DNA from: Labilibaculum manganireducens
Lineage (GTDB): Bacteria > Bacteroidota > Bacteroidia > Bacteroidales > Marinifilaceae
Length of the DNA stretch: 64,000 bases
Assembly: GCF_002843385.1 (NCBI RefSeq)
Contig: NZ_MVDE01000003.1
Location: forward strand, 62,001-126,000
Reading direction: 5' to 3'
Within the stretch, counting starts at the first letter, position 1; every line of letters starts with the position of its first letter. A program made the position numbers and the translations under genes. Under the pieces are notes generated by a model. The model searched no databases. It saw nothing but the letters and a program-made list of their open reading frames with translations, and was not told the origin of the DNA. Shown piece by piece: positions 16,095 through 25,144 of this stretch.

Positions 16095-16944
16095 TAATTA
16101 GGGTTTACTGAAAAACGGATAAAGCAAACTTTGTCGGTTTTTCATATCCTAACATTTTTATGAGCATGATTTTTCCATATTGAGTAGATATTTATCAAAC
16201 TTATACTCATTTGAGCAAGAGGCATAAAAATTTGCTCCAATCGAAGCAAATTAAGAACAAATATGATATAGCTCAACCATGACTGCGATGTATCAAGTCT
16301 TTTAGCTCTAATGTTATTCATGTTGTATCCTCTTTTGGCTTGTCCGAATTTTCCTTCAACATGCCTCTGTTTTTAGGATTTCCCTTTTCATCCCTGTTTC
16401 TTTTGTTGTGTCCATGATCTTTCCTGGCCTCAGCACATTTAATAATCTCCTGATTGAACTGATCAAATAATTCTGCTGACATCCTCCTTCTTATTGTAAC
16501 AAACAAAGATGAATCAAAGACTGGTGCTTCTTGAAATTCACTCAAACCAAGCATGAACTGCATGTATGGATTTTCTTTAATGGTCTCAATGGTTTCAACA
16601 TCACTAAGCTTGAGCTTATGTTTTATTATCATTGCTCCAATCACTGTTTGTGGTGAAACGCCTGTACGACCAGTCTCAGTGCTCATTGTTTTCATGTAGT
16701 AAACAGCCAAATGATCCCATGGAATAACTTCGCTTAATTTTACCCAACGATTCTCTTTTGACAGATTAGTTTCGAAAGGTGTTTTGAATTCTTCGATCGT
16801 TAATTGAGAATGAAATGAATATTTTATCATAAGTGCATGACTTTAAGACCTTAAGATAATAAAAACCATGCACACTTACTAGTTGAAAATAGATTAATTT
16901 ACTGAACATCAGGAGATTGAATGTTTTTCAGCAAGCCCTAATTA
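16095..16944 (-). mobile_element. Deleted IS1182/IS5-like insertion sequence
   Basis: The ends are matching 22-bp inverted repeats: TAATTAGGGTTTACTGAAAA+AC at 16095-16116 and the complement of TAATTAGGGCTTGCTGAAAA+AC at 16923-16944, two mismatches. About 850 bases lie between, much less than a full element of roughly 1.5-1.9 kb, and they encode only the two ends of a transposase. The element splits the teichoic-like locus between the HIT-TagD gene and the TagF-kinase gene. No clear target duplication was seen. Confidence 0.85.
16142..16830 (-). pseudogene. Transposase remnant, internal deletion and frame change
   Basis: The N-terminal frame (16318-16830, 170 codons) begins MIKYSFHSQLTIEEF and contains WVKLSEVIPWDHLA, VIGAMIIKHKLKLSD and ENPYMQFMLG, the N-terminal domain of IS1182/IS5-type transposases. 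In another frame, from about 16365 down to 16142, comes the C-terminal end: HVEGKFGQAKRGYNMNNIRA and SWLSYIIFVLNL. The part between, including the DDE catalytic core, has been lost and the frame has shifted, so the enzyme is dead. The remaining ends could still be mobilised by a complete copy elsewhere. Confidence 0.85.
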
Positions 16945-17121
16945 AACTTGCCTAGTGTAATTTTCATTGATACTCATTAACTTTCTCCTTAAACGTAGAT
17001 TTATTTCTAAAAAAAGATTAAATCTGTTCAATAATCTCAAAAGGCCTTAACTGAGCAATAAATAAACTATCATCAAGTAAATTATTTTCTCTTAAAAAAA
17101 TTTCCTCATAAGTTTCAATAT

Positions 17122-18963
17122 TTACTGTCCTTTAAACCATTTCTTAGATGTTGCCTTCAAAAATTTTTTTTGTTTAATTTTGGATTTATGAGCAATATCA
17201 AATTTAATTAACAATTGAAAAGCCTCATCTTCATTCCTGTTATTAATACGTGCATACTCCCTGGCTACAATTTCTAATTCATCTTCGCTAGCCCATATTT
17301 GAGAAAAATTTTTTAATCCTTTCAAGTAGCCCATTTTCTCAAATTTTAGTCGGTTAATATCAACTATAGAAAAATCGTATTTACCGTTTCCTTTTTTGGT
17401 AATTAATATATTACCCCGAGAATAATCTAAATGATGAATACCATTTTTATGGAGTTTCTCATAAGTAAAAACAGCAAATTGCTTTAGAATATTCTCTTTA
17501 TCTGGAAATTCAAAGCCTATTAAATCACGAATGGTAAAATCATAATTATTATGAACTGAAACATAATAGCTTTTATTAAATAATCCATTCTTTAACACTT
17601 CCACAACAGCTATTGGTTTCGGTGTATTCGCCCCTCTTCTAAGGATTTCCATTCCGTACTCGTAAGAATGTTTCGCTTTAGACCCCCTAAACCATGCATA
17701 GGCTATCTTATTAATGAAATGCGGCACTTTAAACGATTTAACATTAATTAATAAACCTTTATGCTTAAACGTTTTAATTGTATTTCTACCCGTATAAATA
17801 CAATCCCCCTCTTTTTCAAAAACACTAGGTAATTTTTTAACAAAATCAGTGAGAATTGAATAATCCTCATTTACTAAATAGCGCATTTTTCTTTCAGACA
17901 TCGTCTTTTCCTCCTTCTTATCAAGCTCAGGCAAAACTTCCATTATTTTATTTGCAACGCGTTCCCCTGCCCGGCCATCCAGCGTTTCAAACATTCTTCT
18001 ATTGGCAATCTCGCGTTCTTTTTTTTTGAGTCCTGAATTTGCATGTGCATACGCCAGCATTTCATTCAATTCCTCTTCCGTTTCAATTTGAAAACTAATC
18101 GAACTGATTATTTCCCGTACTTCCGGTACTGTTCTCTTCATTACAGGCACTTTAAATGTCACAATTGGTTTATGTAAAGCACACATTTCAGAAAGAATTG
18201 AACTTGTATCACCAACACAAATATCTGAAATCATTATATATGGTGTTATATCTTGTGTTTCGACGTAGCGAACACCTTCCGTATTCTTAATTACATTTTT
18301 ATATTTTTCTGAAGTCCAAATATGAAGTGTAACCAGAACATTGTATTTCTCAGTGTAACTTGATAGTTTATCATACCAATGATGCACTGCGGACATTTGC
18401 GAACTATCCCAAGTAGCTGAGAACAAAACAGTTCTTTTATTACTGTCAAGATTTAATTCTGCTCTTATTTTTGAAAGAACCTCTTCAGAATAAGTTCCGT
18501 TAAAAGCATCGTCTATTTTTGGAAAACCTAAGCCAACTCCAGATGTAATTCCGATCAATCGGGCTTCCTCCACCTCTTTTGAACTGGTAAAATGAAATTG
18601 ATTAAACATATTGTGTCCATTTACATTGGCAAAAGGTTTAAAATGATATGCTCCATGCGCAATCCCAATTCTAATAATTTTTGATTCCGGAAATAAATAA
18701 CATGCCTGACGGCACATTATCACTGCCGTGGGAAACACGGGCATCACCCTTGCTTTTATTCCTTTTTCAAGCAATTTTTTCTGAAGACTGCGATTTTTAA
18801 CAACGATTGGAATTGGCTTTAAATGCCTCTGTACATTTTTAAAAATCTCTAAATCAAGCTCATTTGCACAGTAAAATACAACTGCCCTTCTTCTTTTTAT
18901 CACATTGAGAAGATTCCATATCACCTTATAAGGAAACTTTATAACATAGTATGTTAGAACCAT
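17122..18963 (-). CDS. TagF-like polyol phosphotransferase fused to an LPS-kinase-like domain
   Basis: 613 residues. Residues ~1-345 carry the CDP-glycerol phosphotransferase pattern: IGIAHGAYHFKPF near 100, LGFPKIDDAF near 145, VLFSATWDSS near 180, LHIWTS near 213 and SDICVGDTSSILSEMCALHKP near 246-265. Residues ~360-613 resemble the WaaP/KdkA/InaA protein-kinase-like LPS kinases: a lysine near 409, catalytic loop GIHHLDYSRGNILI with D513 and N518, and metal-binding SIVDIN with D535. One chain could thus place a polyol phosphate and phosphorylate a sugar. It lies 9 bases downstream of the Wzi gene in an apparent three-gene operon. No membrane segment or signal. Confidence 0.82.
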   Translation of the reverse strand: MVLTYYVIKFPYKVIWNLLNVIKRRRAVVFYCANELDLEIFKNVQRHLKPIPIVVKNRSLQKKLLEKGIKARVMPVFPTAVIMCRQACYLFPESKIIRIGIAHGAYHFKPFANVNGHNMFNQFHFTSSKEVEEARLIGITSGVGLGFPKIDDAFNGTYSEEVLSKIRAELNLDSNKRTVLFSATWDSSQMSAVHHWYDKLSSYTEKYNVLVTLHIWTSEKYKNVIKNTEGVRYVETQDITPYIMISDICVGDTSSILSEMCALHKPIVTFKVPVMKRTVPEVREIISSISFQIETEEELNEMLAYAHANSGLKKKEREIANRRMFETLDGRAGERVANKIMEVLPELDKKEEKTMSERKMRYLVNEDYSILTDFVKKLPSVFEKEGDCIYTGRNTIKTFKHKGLLINVKSFKVPHFINKIAYAWFRGSKAKHSYEYGMEILRRGANTPKPIAVVEVLKNGLFNKSYYVSVHNNYDFTIRDLIGFEFPDKENILKQFAVFTYEKLHKNGIHHLDYSRGNILITKKGNGKYDFSIVDINRLKFEKMGYLKGLKNFSQIWASEDELEIVAREYARINNRNEDEAFQLLIKFDIAHKSKIKQKKFLKATSKKWFKGQ

Positions 18964-18972
18964 TTTCCAGAA

Positions 18973-20460
18973 TTATTTATTGGTTAATTTTTTCTTCCCT
19001 GATAAAATTCCTGTTTTAACCAACTTTATTTGAAAACCAATATTATTGTCTAAATATTTACCGCGATCAACGGCAATACTTGTTGATACTTCAAATGGTA
19101 CTGCTTTCCATCTTGGAAAAATTACCTCCATTAAATAAGATTGTTGAGAAAGACCATTCGGGTACGTATAACTTTTTGAATAATTTTCTTCCTGATTTCC
19201 TTGTCCATCATTTACAAGCAGTGCCCGACCGTAATTCTCTGAAAAAGTCAGTAAGGTTTTGTACTTAAACTTCCCAACGACACCCGTAATACCAAAATGA
19301 TGAGCAACAACAGCATTATTTGAAATTCCTCCCACAACACCATCATTTATAGAAGCTGTGAACAAAGGCAAACCAATTATTCGTTGATGATTAGTCCAAC
19401 CTGACTGAAAAATGCCATTAGAAAAGTACCCATCAAATCCAATTACTGGTTCAATCGGATGATTGGGACGAATACTGTAGCCTCCCTGATCTTTAGTGTA
19501 GTAGTACTCATACAGAAAGGATGAAATCAATTTTTTGTTTTTCATCTTCACGAATAGACTAACATTCCAATCGTTTACTTTATTGATATGCTTAAAATCA
19601 CCTGATTTATCCTCATAAATATTTTTAAAACTCAACACTGATTCTATTTTCGAAGTTGAATATGAAAACTCAAACATATTTTGTCCGATATGATTTCCAG
19701 ATTTATTATAACTCTCGCTTATTGACTCATTCCCATTTTCATCAATTAATACTTTTCCTCCTCTTACAAGCACTGCATCTGCAAAAGCATCAAAACCGCC
19801 TAAGTTACCCCACTTAGGCGAGGTTCCTCCCCATTGAGCATAATGATCCAACCCAATAGTAAATGACAAGCCCTTCTTTTTACCAATTCTTAAAAACGCA
19901 TTCTTGTGATGGACATTAGTTTTGTCAACATATCTATCATCACACATAATTCCATTCCCAAAGCTTCCTTTTACCCACAACCAATTATTTGAGAAAGGTA
20001 GAGGAATAAATTCTTTTAATTGAAATTTTAATTCCGGATACATCCTGGCATTACCTGAATAAAGCAAATCATTATTAGTTACAGACAAACCATCAAATTG
20101 GACATCCCGATGTTGCATACCTAAATTAATGCTGATTTTTTTCCATTCCGCAGAAACATATAGTTCATCAATAAAAAATTTAGACTCACTGGCTCGGCTT
20201 CCAACTAAAGAAGCTCCATAATTAAAATCTATACCCTTTATATTCTTAGCCGGAGTACTGTATATTTTAAAATTTGCAATACCACTATTTTCATCAGGAA
20301 CAATACCATACTTATTGGTAACCATCCAAAACGGAAGGTTGCTTTTAGAAGAAACCTGTGCTGAAATTTCAGTTTCATAATTCACTTTCTTCTTTTGTCC
20401 GAAAAGAGTTTGACCCGATGCAAAGAGCAATATCAGTAAATAAAGATTTTTTTTGTACAT
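18973..20460 (-). CDS. Wzi-like capsule assembly outer-membrane protein
   Basis: 495 residues. A signal peptide (MYKKNLYLLILLFASGQTLFGQ) is followed by a chain of amphipathic beta strands. SSKSNLPFWMVTNKYGIVP near residue 37, IDELYVSAEWKKISINLGMQHRD near 100 and DHYAQWGGTSPKWG near 205 match the Bacteroidota capsule-assembly/Wzi family (PF14052). Wzi is an outer-membrane barrel that anchors capsule to the cell. Its place between a NUDIX gene (5 bases upstream) and the TagF-kinase fusion links the polyol-phosphate enzymes to a surface capsule. Confidence 0.85.
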   Translation of the reverse strand: MYKKNLYLLILLFASGQTLFGQKKKVNYETEISAQVSSKSNLPFWMVTNKYGIVPDENSGIANFKIYSTPAKNIKGIDFNYGASLVGSRASESKFFIDELYVSAEWKKISINLGMQHRDVQFDGLSVTNNDLLYSGNARMYPELKFQLKEFIPLPFSNNWLWVKGSFGNGIMCDDRYVDKTNVHHKNAFLRIGKKKGLSFTIGLDHYAQWGGTSPKWGNLGGFDAFADAVLVRGGKVLIDENGNESISESYNKSGNHIGQNMFEFSYSTSKIESVLSFKNIYEDKSGDFKHINKVNDWNVSLFVKMKNKKLISSFLYEYYYTKDQGGYSIRPNHPIEPVIGFDGYFSNGIFQSGWTNHQRIIGLPLFTASINDGVVGGISNNAVVAHHFGITGVVGKFKYKTLLTFSENYGRALLVNDGQGNQEENYSKSYTYPNGLSQQSYLMEVIFPRWKAVPFEVSTSIAVDRGKYLDNNIGFQIKLVKTGILSGKKKLTNK

Positions 20461-20465
20461 TTTAA

Positions 20466-21002
20466 TTATTTCATTTTTTTCACAAAAGATTTAACAATTT
20501 TCTTCATTGAAATGGATCCGATTTCCTGATACGGAATAAATTCAGGCTCATAAAACTCAAATCCTGATATGTCATCCTTTGCATCAATTTCTTTAAAAGA
20601 TTTTATTTTGCAAATATAGACCAAATCCAATGTAAATACAGATAATCCACCAAAAACATATTCGTTTGGATAAGACATAAAATAGGACAATTCTGAAACT
20701 TCTAAATTCAACTCTTCTTTAATTTCACGACAAAGTGCCTGTTCTGCTGTTTCCATTACATCCACAAAGCCTCCTGGTAAATCGAGCATTCCTTTCTGGG
20801 GCTCAACAGCTCGTTTAGCAAGTAACAACTCTCCTTTTTCGTTAACTATTAAAGCAGCAACTGCTGCAGAGGCATTTACATACAAATGAAAATTACAGTT
20901 CTCACACAAAAATGAATTATCACTTTTGTAAAGAAACTCTGCTCCACCACATTTGGGACAATATTTAATTACTTTTTGAGGGAATGTTGGACTCATCTTC
21001 AA
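20466..21002 (-). CDS. NUDIX hydrolase with N-terminal zinc ribbon
   Basis: 178 residues. Two Cys pairs, CPKCGG and CENCNF, form a zinc ribbon at residues ~15-38, as in NADH pyrophosphatase-like and ADP-sugar-type NUDIX proteins. The NUDIX box is complete: GGFVDVMETAEQALCREIKE with ELNLEV following. It would hydrolyse a nucleoside diphosphate linked to another moiety in the cytoplasm. As the first gene of the operon with Wzi and the TagF-kinase fusion, it may control the level of a CDP- or sugar-linked precursor; that is inference. Confidence 0.85.
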   Translation of the reverse strand: MKMSPTFPQKVIKYCPKCGGAEFLYKSDNSFLCENCNFHLYVNASAAVAALIVNEKGELLLAKRAVEPQKGMLDLPGGFVDVMETAEQALCREIKEELNLEVSELSYFMSYPNEYVFGGLSVFTLDLVYICKIKSFKEIDAKDDISGFEFYEPEFIPYQEIGSISMKKIVKSFVKKMK

Positions 21003-21346
21003 CTTTTTTTTATGAACAACAAATCTACGTGAATGAAATTTGTTTCACAATAATCAAACGACATTTTTAGCTGAATATTGGCATTACATTTATTTGGATT
21101 GACAAAAAATAAGCCTGTGATTTCTATTTAGCTGTTTGATATTTTGAAAAAGTTATTACTTTTAAAACGAAGCAAATTACTAATGGGACGAGCCAACCTC
21201 GTTTCTATCCTGACACTTTTTGGGGGTTTATCTTTTTCATGTTTCATTAAGTCGCTATTACTGATTAAGAAAAGATATCCTGGCCTCCCATTATTTTTTT
21301 TGCTGTTTAAACAGGAATAAATTTCTAACCCAACTACCATAAAATC
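21003..21346. other. Intergenic gap, upstream region of the NUDIX operon
   Basis: About 340 AT-rich bases. The minus-strand promoter of the NUDIX-Wzi-TagF operon should lie in its left part. No gene or repeat is recognised; open frames here overlap the terminator palindrome and are not credible. Confidence 0.35.
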
Positions 21347-21382
21347 AAAAAAGGCAAATTTCATTTGAAATTTGCCTTTTTT
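21347..21382. terminator. 17-bp-stem terminator after the gamma-glutamyltransferase gene
   Basis: AAAAAAGGCAAATTTCA (21347-21363) is perfectly complementary to TGAAATTTGCCTTTTTT (21366-21382) around TT. The stem with A tracts and T tracts at its ends works in both directions; the ggt stop codon is immediately beside it. Confidence 0.9.
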
Positions 21383-21383
21383 A

Positions 21384-23081
21384 CTAATAGCCAGACGCCC
21401 GGCTGTCCTTATGTCTTTTAGTATCTGCAACACCAATGTATTCTCCCGAGTCCGAAACAAAAATATCGGCCATCATTCCAATTTTCGATTGAGGTTTTAC
21501 TATATGTTTCAGATCTTTAAGTTTATTTACAACTTCCTTCGATGGAAAATCCGTTTCTACATATATTTCATCGGGCAACCATTGTGAATGAACGCGAGGT
21601 GCGTCAACAACCTCCTTCGGATCCATATTAAAATCAATTTTATTAATTATATTTTGAAAGACTGAGGTTATTATTGTCGATCCTCCGGGAGAACCCAACA
21701 CCATAAACAGTTTTCCATCTTTCTCAACAATTGTTGGTGTCATACTGCTCAGCATTCTTTTTCCGGGCTGAATGGCATTCGCCTCACCGCCAACCAATCC
21801 GAACTGATTTGGGAAGCCTGGTTTACTACTAAAATCATCCATTTCATTATTCAGAAAAAAACCGCCTTCTTCCACCACTACTTTACTACCGTAATTCCCA
21901 TTTAACGTAGTGGTTACAGCAATTGCATTTCCTTCTGAATCGGCGATTGAAAAATGAGTGGTTTCAAAACTCTCTATCAGCTCAACGCTTCCGGCTTTTA
22001 TATCCTGCGAATTTGTTTTCTTATCCATTTCAATATCAGCAAATCGATTCTCTAAATACTCATCGTCAACTAATCGATTAACAGGAACTTCGTAATAATC
22101 GGGATCGCCAAGCCATGCAGCCCGATCGGCATACACTCTTCTCTCTAATTCTACCATTAAATGAATGTGCTCAAAAGATCCAAAACTATACTTATTCATT
22201 TTATACATCCCGGCTCCTTTCAGCAACTGAACCAATGCTACACCTCCACTTGATGGCGGAGGCATTGAAATGATCTTATGCCCCCGGTATTCACCTAACA
22301 ATGGCTTACGCCAGACAGATTGATAATCCTGTAAATCCTTAGCTGTAATAATACCGCCATGTTTTTCCATCTCCGAAACAATCAAGCCAGCAGTTTCCCC
22401 TTCATAAAATCCATTGCGTCCACTTGCTTTTATTCGTGACAATGTTCTTGCCAATGCAATATTGCTCAAGGTATCTCCCTCGCTAAAAAGACCTTCCCTT
22501 AAATAAGGAACTAAACTCTTCCCTTTGTTTTGCTTTTGTATTTGATCGTGGTAATCATTTAATTTATTTGCTTCCAACAAACTTAAAGCAACACCATTCT
22601 CAGCCAGTTTAATTGCTGGTTCTAACAATGCCTTCCAATCCATTTTCCCATACTTCTGATGTAACTTTACCATTCCATCTACGGTACCTGGAACTCCAAC
22701 AGCCAGATCTCCATTTTGACTCAAATCAGAATTAACTTCCCCATCCTCATCACAATACATCTGTTCATATGCAGCTTTTGGTGCTGTTTCCCGAAAATCA
22801 AGAGAATTATAATCTCCGCCAGAAGTTCTGATAACGGCAAAACCTCCTCCGGCAATATTTCCAGCTCTTGGGTAAACAACTGCCAATGCAAATTGTACGG
22901 CAACAGCCGCATCAAAAGCATTTCCACCTTTTTGTAATATCTCCTTTCCAACTTCAGAAGCCAAATAATGAGCCGTTACCACAACCCCGTTTTTATAAGA
23001 TTGGGCATTTTGAGGTTTACTGCATGAAGAAACCAGAAGAATAAAGGCTAAAAGAATTGAGGTTAATTTTGTTTTGCACAT
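21384..23081 (-). CDS. ggt: Gamma-glutamyltransferase, lipoprotein form
   Basis: 565 residues. A lipoprotein signal (LLAFILLVSSCS, lipobox VSSC) would anchor it to the periplasmic side of the inner membrane or to the outer membrane. GGNAFDAAVAVQFALAVVYP near residue 52 and GNIAGGGFAVI are family signatures; the proenzyme cleaves itself before the threonine of ETTHFSIAD near residue 370, which becomes the N-terminal nucleophile, and PPPSSGG and GSPGGSTIITS line the active site. It hydrolyses or transfers the gamma-glutamyl group of glutathione and similar compounds. The gene stands alone. Confidence 0.93.
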   Translation of the reverse strand: MCKTKLTSILLAFILLVSSCSKPQNAQSYKNGVVVTAHYLASEVGKEILQKGGNAFDAAVAVQFALAVVYPRAGNIAGGGFAVIRTSGGDYNSLDFRETAPKAAYEQMYCDEDGEVNSDLSQNGDLAVGVPGTVDGMVKLHQKYGKMDWKALLEPAIKLAENGVALSLLEANKLNDYHDQIQKQNKGKSLVPYLREGLFSEGDTLSNIALARTLSRIKASGRNGFYEGETAGLIVSEMEKHGGIITAKDLQDYQSVWRKPLLGEYRGHKIISMPPPSSGGVALVQLLKGAGMYKMNKYSFGSFEHIHLMVELERRVYADRAAWLGDPDYYEVPVNRLVDDEYLENRFADIEMDKKTNSQDIKAGSVELIESFETTHFSIADSEGNAIAVTTTLNGNYGSKVVVEEGGFFLNNEMDDFSSKPGFPNQFGLVGGEANAIQPGKRMLSSMTPTIVEKDGKLFMVLGSPGGSTIITSVFQNIINKIDFNMDPKEVVDAPRVHSQWLPDEIYVETDFPSKEVVNKLKDLKHIVKPQSKIGMMADIFVSDSGEYIGVADTKRHKDSRASGY

Positions 23082-23150
23082 GTTAAATTTGCTAAATGAT
23101 TCAGAATTCTAAAGATAAATAGGATTTATTCAGTACCATATATTTAATAC

Positions 23151-23176
23151 AAAAAAAGATGCCCTTTTTGGACACC
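23151..23176 (-). terminator. Intrinsic terminator of the CBM9-like gene
   Basis: On the minus strand GGTGTCC pairs (with two G-U pairs) with GGGCATC around AAAAA and is followed by a run of seven T. The words GGTGTCC-AAAAAGG also form the ends of the 158-bp element at 24967-25124. Confidence 0.7.
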
Positions 23177-23187
23177 CTCAAATTTTC

Positions 23188-24219
23188 TTATTCACTCCAT
23201 ATCTTACTTTCGTGATCGATATACCAAGTTTTCCCTGATTTTCCTTTGGCATAAATTAAAAATTGCTTTTTCGTTACTTCCACCTGAATTGCAAAAGGTG
23301 ATTTCAATTCTTTTTCGAAACACGCCTTATCCTTATAGTATTGTTTCTGCTTATTATACAATCTAATAAGCTCCATTTTCAATGAATAATCTTCATCCAT
23401 TTTAAACACATCACTTCCCTCGCCTGACTTTGTTGTTGAAAACTGTACATACCCCCATGTTTCAGGCTGATGCATTGCAATAACTCCTTGTGGAGACCAT
23501 ACCCAATTGTGTTCCGGAAAGGGGTTTCCAGTTTCTGGATCAATACATTTTAAGTACGTCCCCTGATCTGCTTTCACATCCCAATTGACCCTTGAAAAAT
23601 TGACCCTCCATTGTTCTCCGTTTTTCGGCTTTCGCTGTTCAGGAGCACACTCCTTCAATACTTCCCAAGGGAAAGCAATTTCCAATGTCCACTTCTCATC
23701 TTTGTCCGAAGAATCATTTATTGTTCCGTAAATGGCTGTTGCCGATTTTAATCCTTTTATATCCCATGCATTAATTGCAGGAGCACCATCACGATATGGT
23801 TTTGCCAGCATCAAATCCCAAATGGTATTGAAAGCATTCATTTCAAACTCATAATATCTGTGATTATCCCCTTGAGGATCAATAAATACCTCGAAATCAT
23901 TATCGTAAAATATTACTGTATCCCGTTGTTTTAACTTTGCCCAAACATGTGGTTCTTCCAATTCTGCGGCCACATAAAAATAATCCTCATCCCATGCCAT
24001 TTTAACATTAGTTTTATAGGCAGGCAAAGGTTTTTTATCTCCTTCTATATCTACAAAATATTCTGACCAATTTATATCTCCCCACTCCGAATCACTTAAA
24101 ACTCCATCTATATTTATTGGATTAGACGTTTTACAGCACATATATGATCTTGCCTGATCCTGAGCTTTTCCCAAAGCAATAACAGTTAGCATCAAAACGA
24201 TTAGCAATGTTGTTCTCAT
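23188..24219 (-). CDS. Secreted carbohydrate-binding family 9-like protein
   Basis: 343 residues with a signal peptide (MRTTLLIVLMLTVIALGKAQ). INIDGVLSDSEWGDINWSEYF near residue 35, VKMAWDEDYFYVAAELEEP, FYDNDFEVFIDPQGDNHRYY and EFEMNAFNTIWDLML follow the CBM9-like (PF06452) beta-sandwich pattern found alone in Bacteroidota periplasmic or extracellular proteins. The family can bind sugar chain ends; no hydrolase domain is attached here. The last ~60 residues are a short charged tail. Function beyond likely glycan binding is unknown. Confidence 0.8.
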   Translation of the reverse strand: MRTTLLIVLMLTVIALGKAQDQARSYMCCKTSNPINIDGVLSDSEWGDINWSEYFVDIEGDKKPLPAYKTNVKMAWDEDYFYVAAELEEPHVWAKLKQRDTVIFYDNDFEVFIDPQGDNHRYYEFEMNAFNTIWDLMLAKPYRDGAPAINAWDIKGLKSATAIYGTINDSSDKDEKWTLEIAFPWEVLKECAPEQRKPKNGEQWRVNFSRVNWDVKADQGTYLKCIDPETGNPFPEHNWVWSPQGVIAMHQPETWGYVQFSTTKSGEGSDVFKMDEDYSLKMELIRLYNKQKQYYKDKACFEKELKSPFAIQVEVTKKQFLIYAKGKSGKTWYIDHESKIWSE

Positions 24220-24438
24220 ATCAAGCAGTGTATTTATTTTTATTTAAAATTAAGTAACAAAATAAGCATTTAACTAATTTCAAATCTAAGGATAATTTTC
24301 AGCATTAAAATCCGAACTTTGCAACATTTTCGGGAGTTTAAAAAGGAATTCCGCTACATCATCAGTACTAATCTGGTTTAGTAGGATGAAAAAAAAACAT
24401 TTATTCCTACTTTTGGAACGAAGCTAAAAATCAAACTC

Positions 24439-24957
24439 ATGTTAGAATTATTTTACCAACGACGAAGCATTCGAAAATTTACCGACAAACCTATCGAAAC
24501 AGAAAAATTGGACCGTATTATGCAAGCCGCCTTATTGGCTCCTTCATCAAAAAGTGCATATCCATGTGAATTTGTAGTTGTTGAGCAAAAGGAAATCAAT
24601 GAAAAACTTTCTGCCTGCAAACCACTTGGAGCTGGATTCCTAAAAAATGCAGCTTGTTCCATAATAGTGGCAGGCGATGCTGACAAAAGTGATGTTTGGA
24701 TAGAAGATTGTGCCATTGCATCCACTTTTATTCAGTTACAAGCGGAAAAGGAAGGATTGGGAACCTGTTGGATTCAGATAAGAGAAAGAGAATACAATGA
24801 TAAGCAATCAGCAGAATCTTATATTCAGGAAGTGGTAAACATGCCTGCAAATATTAAAATTCTGGCCATTATTGCTATCGGTTATAAGGATGGTGAAAAA
24901 GCAGGCCGTGATGAAAGCTTTCTCAAAAAAGAAAAAATCCATATTAATTCATTCTAA
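24439..24957 (+). CDS. Nitroreductase family protein
   Basis: 172 residues, compact form. MLELFYQRRSIRKFTDKPIE, LLAPSSKSAYPCEFVVVE, DCAIASTFIQLQAEKEGLGTCWIQ and IIAIGYKDGEKAG are the four segments that build the FMN site of nitroreductase-fold proteins. Substrate unknown. It converges on the his operon, with a MITE-like element between the two stop codons. Confidence 0.9.
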   Translation: MLELFYQRRSIRKFTDKPIETEKLDRIMQAALLAPSSKSAYPCEFVVVEQKEINEKLSACKPLGAGFLKNAACSIIVAGDADKSDVWIEDCAIASTFIQLQAEKEGLGTCWIQIREREYNDKQSAESYIQEVVNMPANIKILAIIAIGYKDGEKAGRDESFLKKEKIHINSF

Positions 24958-24966
24958 AATACGACT

Positions 24967-25124
24967 AAGAAGGTGTCCAAAAAGGAATATTTTGTAATGG
25001 ATTGTCATGTTAACCGATCCCAATGGCTATCGGGACGAAACATCTGTTTTCTAAAGTGAAAGATTCTTCGTCCCGATTCATCGGGATCAGAATGACAATA
25101 GAACAACTTTTTAGACACCCTCTT
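24967..25124. mobile_element. 158-bp MITE-like element with terminal inverted repeats
   Basis: The ends are AAGAAGGTGTCCAAAAAGG (24967-24985) and the complement of AAGAGGGTGTCTAAAAAG (25107-25124). The inside is itself an imperfect palindrome: ATTGTCAT and CGATCCCAATGGCTATCGGG near the left face CCCGATTCATCGGGATC and AGAATGACAAT near the right. It lies exactly between the convergent ends of the nitroreductase and hisIE genes and probably also terminates both transcripts. No gene inside. Confidence 0.7.
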
Positions 25125-25144
25125 TTCTTTGTTCAAATAAATTT

